Assembly (NCBI GenBank): GCA_050288085.1
Contig: JBNKDD010000225.1
Coordinates: forward strand, 1-9,298
Length of the DNA: 9,298 nt
Direction of reading: 5' to 3'
DNA from: JBNKDD01 sp050288085
Lineage (GTDB): Bacteria; Chloroflexota; Anaerolineae; Aggregatilineales; UBA3940
The translations under genes and the position numbers were made by a program. Positions 6,066 to 9,298 of the stretch are shown piece after piece (positions within the stretch are counted from its first letter, which is position 1; each line of letters opens with the position of its first letter). The notes beneath the pieces were generated by a model. The model saw only the letters and a program-made list of their open reading frames with translations, did no database searches and was not told the DNA's origin.

Positions 6066-6094
6066 TTGCCTCCTAAATCTCAACAGACTACAAT
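6066..6094 (+). promoter_or_regulatory. Promoter of the DtxR-family gene
   Basis: TTGCCT (6066-6071) and TACAAT (6089-6094) are separated by 17 nt, giving a start near 6101 and a 30-nt leader. It is divergent from the TetR promoter, with 25 bases between the two -35 elements. I see no classical DtxR-box or MntR-box palindrome. Confidence 0.6.
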
Positions 6095-6130
6095 GAGTAG
6101 TACGAAACGCCAACAAAACAGGATGGGGTA

Positions 6131-6790
6131 ATGGCAGAATCCGAATCCACCGAAATGTACCTGAAAACAATCTTCGAGCTTTACGACAACGACGAGCCGG
6201 TCGCCATCTCGCAGGTTGCCGAGCGATTGGGCGTCTCCGCCGTTTCCGCCACCGAGATGATCAAACGGCTCGAAGAACGGAATATGGTAGCACATACCCC
6301 CTATAAAGGTGTCAAGCTGACCGAGTCAGGGCGGCTGCGGGCTTTGAGTGTGGTCCGCCGCCAACGGCTGTGGGGCCGGTTCCTGACCGACCACCTGGGC
6401 ATCCCCTGGGAGCGTACTTACGAATTATCCTGCCGGTTGGAACATGCCACCGACGACGCCGTGACCGAAGCCCTGGCCGAATTCCTGGATCACCCGGCGA
6501 CCTGCCCGCACGGGCATGGCATCCCGGCAGCGGACGGCAGCCTCATCGAAGAACCGGCTGTCCCGCTCAACGAGCTGCGGGTGGGTCAGGCCGGGCAGGT
6601 CGCCCGGATCAACCGCCCGGAGACCCCCCTGCTTGAATACCTGGCCGAGCGCGGTGTGATGCCCGGCGCACCGGTCAGCGTAGAAGATATTGCCCCGTAT
6701 AACGGCCCATTCACCGTTATGGTCAACAACCGGGAGATCGCGATCGGGCGGGAGATCGCAGCGCGGATTCTGGTAACAATCATGTCATAG
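6131..6790 (+). CDS. DtxR-family metal-dependent repressor with C-terminal FeoA/SH3-like domain
   Basis: A 219-residue iron/manganese-responsive regulator. The N-terminal winged helix (about 5-65) reads STEMYLKTIFEL, then ISQVAERLGVSAVSATEMIKRLEERNMV. The dimerisation domain (about 66-140) contains YELSCRLEHATDDAV. The C-terminal FeoA-like SH3 domain covers about 144-218. By alignment with diphtheria DtxR from memory, the primary metal site is intact: M9, C101, E104 and H105 correspond to M10, C102, E105 and H106. The ancillary site is not: Q78, G82 and Y97 stand where DtxR has H79, E83 and H98. A Met at position 9 rather than Asp favours the iron-type (IdeR) over the MntR-type site. The ATG has a modest GGATGGGG-like site just upstream. 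The kinase gene follows 45 nt later. No metal transporter is nearby, so targets are elsewhere. Confidence 0.92.
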   Translation: MAESESTEMYLKTIFELYDNDEPVAISQVAERLGVSAVSATEMIKRLEERNMVAHTPYKGVKLTESGRLRALSVVRRQRLWGRFLTDHLGIPWERTYELSCRLEHATDDAVTEALAEFLDHPATCPHGHGIPAADGSLIEEPAVPLNELRVGQAGQVARINRPETPLLEYLAERGVMPGAPVSVEDIAPYNGPFTVMVNNREIAIGREIAARILVTIMS

Positions 6791-6835
6791 AAGTCTACAA
6801 CACCGACAGCCTCGGTTTCACAAAAGGACATAAAA

Positions 6836-8032
6836 ATGACCGGTGAAAACAGTGAACAATCCCTGGATGATAAATTGCAGGACATGGGGAAGCATGTCGA
6901 ACAGTTACAAGAGGATCTGGAAGTTCAGCGGCGGATTGCTCTTGCCGCCGGATTGTTCCAGGGGAATACGACCGTTCACACACTGTTGGAGTCGCTGGCC
7001 GAAGGCTGTGTGATTGTTGATCCGCAGGGCTACATTGTTCAGATCAACCGGCGGGCGAGAGAGATGTTTGGGTATACCAAACAGGAATTACTCGGATATC
7101 CCCTGAACCGGCTGCTGCCAGAACGATTCACAGAACCTCACAAACAACACATAATAGAGTATTTCGATCATCCATATACCCGGCCAATGGGAATTATGTC
7201 TGACCTGTTTGCAAGGCGAAAAGATGGTACCGAGTTTCCGGTGGAAGTCAGTCTCAGCCACCTGGAAACCGAAGCAGGCGGCCTGGGGTTGGCATTCATT
7301 ACCGACATCAGCCGTCGCAAACAAGCCGAATGGGAATTGAAACTACGCAATGAAGAACTGGACAGCTTTGCTCACACCGTTGCCCACGACATGAAATCAT
7401 CGGTGAGCATTCTGGTTGGCTTTGCCGAGTATCTGGCCGAGATTCGCGGATCAATCACCCAGGAGCAGCTAGAGCAGTACCTGAAACAGATGGCAATCGA
7501 CGGGCGCAAGCTGGTCAACATCATTGATGGACTGCTATTGTTTGCCAGTATCCGCAAAGAAGATGTCAAGCACGAGGCATTGGATATGGGCAGAATCGTC
7601 AGTGAGGCACTGAGGCGCTTACGATACCAGATTCAAGACTCACAGGCAGAGGTTGTTGTTCCAGACAAATACCCCGTCGTGCTTGGCTATCCACAATGGG
7701 TGGAGGAAATCTGGTTCAATTATTTGAGCAATGGATTGAAATATGGTGGATCGCCGCCACGACTGGAAATTGGCTGGGCAGTTCAGGAAAATAACCATGT
7801 CAAATTCTGGGTTAAGGACAACGGCAAAGGACTGACCGAGAAGGAGCAGCAGGTCCTCTTCAAAACCTTCACGAGGGTAGGCGACCTGAAAATAGCGGGG
7901 TACGGGTTGGGACTCTCAATTGTCCAGCGCATCGTCGAAAAACTGAACGGGCAGGTCGCAGTCGAAAGTACGCCGGGCGAGGGCAGCGCCTTCAGTTTTA
8001 CCCTGCCCTGTGCGGATACAGAAAATATCTAA
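6836..8032 (+). CDS. Soluble PAS-domain sensor histidine kinase
   Basis: A 398-residue cytosolic kinase without membrane segments or signal peptide. Residues 8-38 look like a coiled coil. A PAS domain covers about 45-160, with GCVIVDPQGYIVQINRRARE, the FGYTKQELLG motif and the closing DISRRKQAEWEL. The HisKA domain follows, with phospho-acceptor H184 in FAHTVAHDMKSS. The HATPase domain has an N-box FNYLSNGLKYGG (N295, N299), a G1 box KDNGKG (327-332), an F-box-like LFKTFTRVG and a G2 box GYGLGLSIV (355-363). All catalytic motifs are intact. The input signal is unknown; nothing indicates haem or flavin. No response regulator gene is adjacent, so it is an orphan. AAAAGGA at 6822-6828, 7 nt upstream, supports the ATG. 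It is probably co-transcribed with the DtxR gene, since no terminator lies between. It converges on the hydrolase gene 18 bases on. Confidence 0.93.
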   Translation: MTGENSEQSLDDKLQDMGKHVEQLQEDLEVQRRIALAAGLFQGNTTVHTLLESLAEGCVIVDPQGYIVQINRRAREMFGYTKQELLGYPLNRLLPERFTEPHKQHIIEYFDHPYTRPMGIMSDLFARRKDGTEFPVEVSLSHLETEAGGLGLAFITDISRRKQAEWELKLRNEELDSFAHTVAHDMKSSVSILVGFAEYLAEIRGSITQEQLEQYLKQMAIDGRKLVNIIDGLLLFASIRKEDVKHEALDMGRIVSEALRRLRYQIQDSQAEVVVPDKYPVVLGYPQWVEEIWFNYLSNGLKYGGSPPRLEIGWAVQENNHVKFWVKDNGKGLTEKEQQVLFKTFTRVGDLKIAGYGLGLSIVQRIVEKLNGQVAVESTPGEGSAFSFTLPCADTENI

Positions 8033-8050
8033 AAAGTCTGCAAGCCCACC

Positions 8051-9298
8051 TCATTGAACCAGTTGCAACTGACTGTTTATCCAACTATCCAGCACCACGG
8101 CGACACTGTCATAGTTAGACAGGATCACCAATGTGTATCCGCCATTGGGATACATGGCAAACCGAGAACTGATGCCAGGGGCACCGCCGCTGTGCCCGAT
8201 CCGGACGACATCCCCGCTGCTGGTGCTGACACCGATGGTAAATCCTAAACCATACTCAGCGGTCATCCCATAAAGAACAACACCCGTTGACACGGCAGGC
8301 GTAAACATCTCCTCGGTGAACTCAGGGCCGATCAGGGTATTGTCTTGCAGGGCAGTGGCGAAACGCAGCATATCCTCCGCTGTGGTGTAGAAGTCACCCG
8401 CTGGCCCCGGTCTGGCAGGCAGGGCGCTGACATTGCTGCCCCGCACCCCCAGGCTCTGATAGACCAATCCATAAGCCGTGTTATCCGGCAGATCATCGGG
8501 CGAGAATGCGCCGGTGCTCTCCATACCGGCTGGCTGGAAAATATGCTCGTCCAGATAATCCCAGTATGTTTGCCCGCTGGCCTGCTCAATGACCCCACCC
8601 AGCAGCAAAAAGCCCCCATTGCTGTAACGGAAGGCAGAACCCGGCGCAAAGGCCGGTGGTTCAATCGGCACAAGAAGCATCTCATCAATTGTGGTCAGGG
8701 ACATGGCATCGTCATAGTTGTAACTGCCCAACCCCGATGTATGAGTCAGCAGGTGCCGGATCGTCACCCCCTGGATCATCGACTCAGGGTAATCCGGCAG
8801 ATACTCACTCACCGGGTCATCCAGGCTGATCGCCCCCTGATCTGCCAGTTGTACCACCGCCGCTGCCGTGAACAACTTACTGGTCGAGGCGAGCGCAATG
8901 CGGGTATCGGTATTGTTCGGATCGCCGTCCTCGTTCATCGGCCCCATGGCCCGCAGCAATAGGATTTCTCCCTCCTGTGCGATCAGCACCACCCCGGAAA
9001 ACAAATCCTGCTCTTCCAACCCATCAAGATGAGTGTCTACCAGCGCGGCGAATTCCTCAGCAGTGAGCGGATCAGCGGGCCCCTCTGGCCCTTCATCAGG
9101 GGTCATATTCAACTGCACGATCTGCGATTGTTCCCCCGCTCCCTCAACGGTGAGTATGGTCAGAAACCAGAACTCGGTTGCCTCCGCCTGAACCCATGCC
9201 GCTACGCTGTTATCGGATTCCTGCACCACCTCGCGCACGACCAGCCGCCCATGCTCGGTGTAGATCCGGCCCAGCACCAGCCGGATTGATTCCATTCC
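8051..9298 (-). CDS. Serine hydrolase, beta-lactamase class C/esterase type (5' end outside window)
   Basis: At least 415 residues of a penicillin-binding-protein-like serine hydrolase (Pfam Beta-lactamase, families such as EstB or D-aminopeptidase). Numbering from the Met at 9295: the nucleophile motif S137-T-S-K140 lies in ALASTSKLFTAAAV; the Tyr motif Y224-S-N226 in FRYSNGGFLLLG; HLLTHTSGLGSY is at 181-192; and H368-S-G in RIGHSGGAPG replaces the KTG triad, as in many class C-like esterases. Residues 1-65 form an extra N-terminal piece (REVVQESDNSVAAWVQAE) typical of an accessory domain preceding such hydrolases. The frame stays open through the window edge, so the true start, and any signal peptide, lies beyond. 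Substrate cannot be predicted. It converges with the kinase gene. Confidence 0.88.
   Translation of the reverse strand, partial: GMESIRLVLGRIYTEHGRLVVREVVQESDNSVAAWVQAEATEFWFLTILTVEGAGEQSQIVQLNMTPDEGPEGPADPLTAEEFAALVDTHLDGLEEQDLFSGVVLIAQEGEILLLRAMGPMNEDGDPNNTDTRIALASTSKLFTAAAVVQLADQGAISLDDPVSEYLPDYPESMIQGVTIRHLLTHTSGLGSYNYDDAMSLTTIDEMLLVPIEPPAFAPGSAFRYSNGGFLLLGGVIEQASGQTYWDYLDEHIFQPAGMESTGAFSPDDLPDNTAYGLVYQSLGVRGSNVSALPARPGPAGDFYTTAEDMLRFATALQDNTLIGPEFTEEMFTPAVSTGVVLYGMTAEYGLGFTIGVSTSSGDVVRIGHSGGAPGISSRFAMYPNGGYTLVILSNYDSVAVVLDSWINSQLQLVQ

Noticed and set aside
5979..6170. 64-residue N-terminal extension of the TetR protein
   Set aside because: It would run through the promoter, the operator and the start of the divergent DtxR gene, and TetR proteins of about 190 residues are standard.
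8345..8962. 205-residue open frame antisense to the serine hydrolase
   Set aside because: Shadow of conserved catalytic sequence on the other strand; no domain or start signal.

Overview
The window looks like a chromosomal stretch of a moderately GC-rich bacterium. Gene content (a DUF559 nuclease set among GC-rich hairpin repeats, an SRPBCC/TetR pair, a membrane-anchored multi-cysteine ferredoxin, DtxR and a serine hydrolase with an N-terminal accessory region) is most reminiscent of Chloroflexota (Anaerolineae-like). That placement is inference from protein style, not a search. Promoters read as ordinary sigma-70 type and several genes have clear Shine-Dalgarno sites. There is no tRNA, rRNA, transposase, phage gene or CRISPR array.

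Layout. 1-243: intergenic, filled with consecutive GC-rich hairpins. 244-636 (+): a small DUF559/Vsr-like endonuclease. 661-740: a second copy of the hairpin repeat, so the nuclease gene is bracketed by related repeats. 844-1950 (+): an MscS-type mechanosensitive channel with its own -10 box and a hairpin starting near the predicted transcript start. 1963-3252 (-): a membrane M48 metallopeptidase with an N-terminal zinc ribbon. 3334-3753 (-): a DUF6157 protein with a clear promoter. 3932-4873 (+): a membrane-anchored protein with 19 cysteines and two 4Fe-4S ferredoxin motifs. 4927-5385 (-) and 5400-5978 (-): a compact TetR-SRPBCC operon with a near-consensus promoter and an 18-bp palindrome that is probably the TetR operator. 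6131-6790 (+) and 6836-8032 (+): a DtxR-family metal-dependent repressor followed 45 nt later by a soluble PAS histidine kinase. 8051-9298 (-): a beta-lactamase-fold serine hydrolase whose N-terminus lies beyond the window.

How the genes relate. Most are independent housekeeping or stress units (channel, protease, hydrolase). The real local circuits are the self-regulated TetR/SRPBCC operon, divergent from the DtxR/kinase unit. I see no convincing new multi-gene defence or metabolic system. The items most worth following are the repeat-bracketed DUF559 gene with a hairpin loop present in opposite orientations, the cysteine-rich ferredoxin, and a DtxR protein that keeps its primary metal site but has lost the ancillary one.
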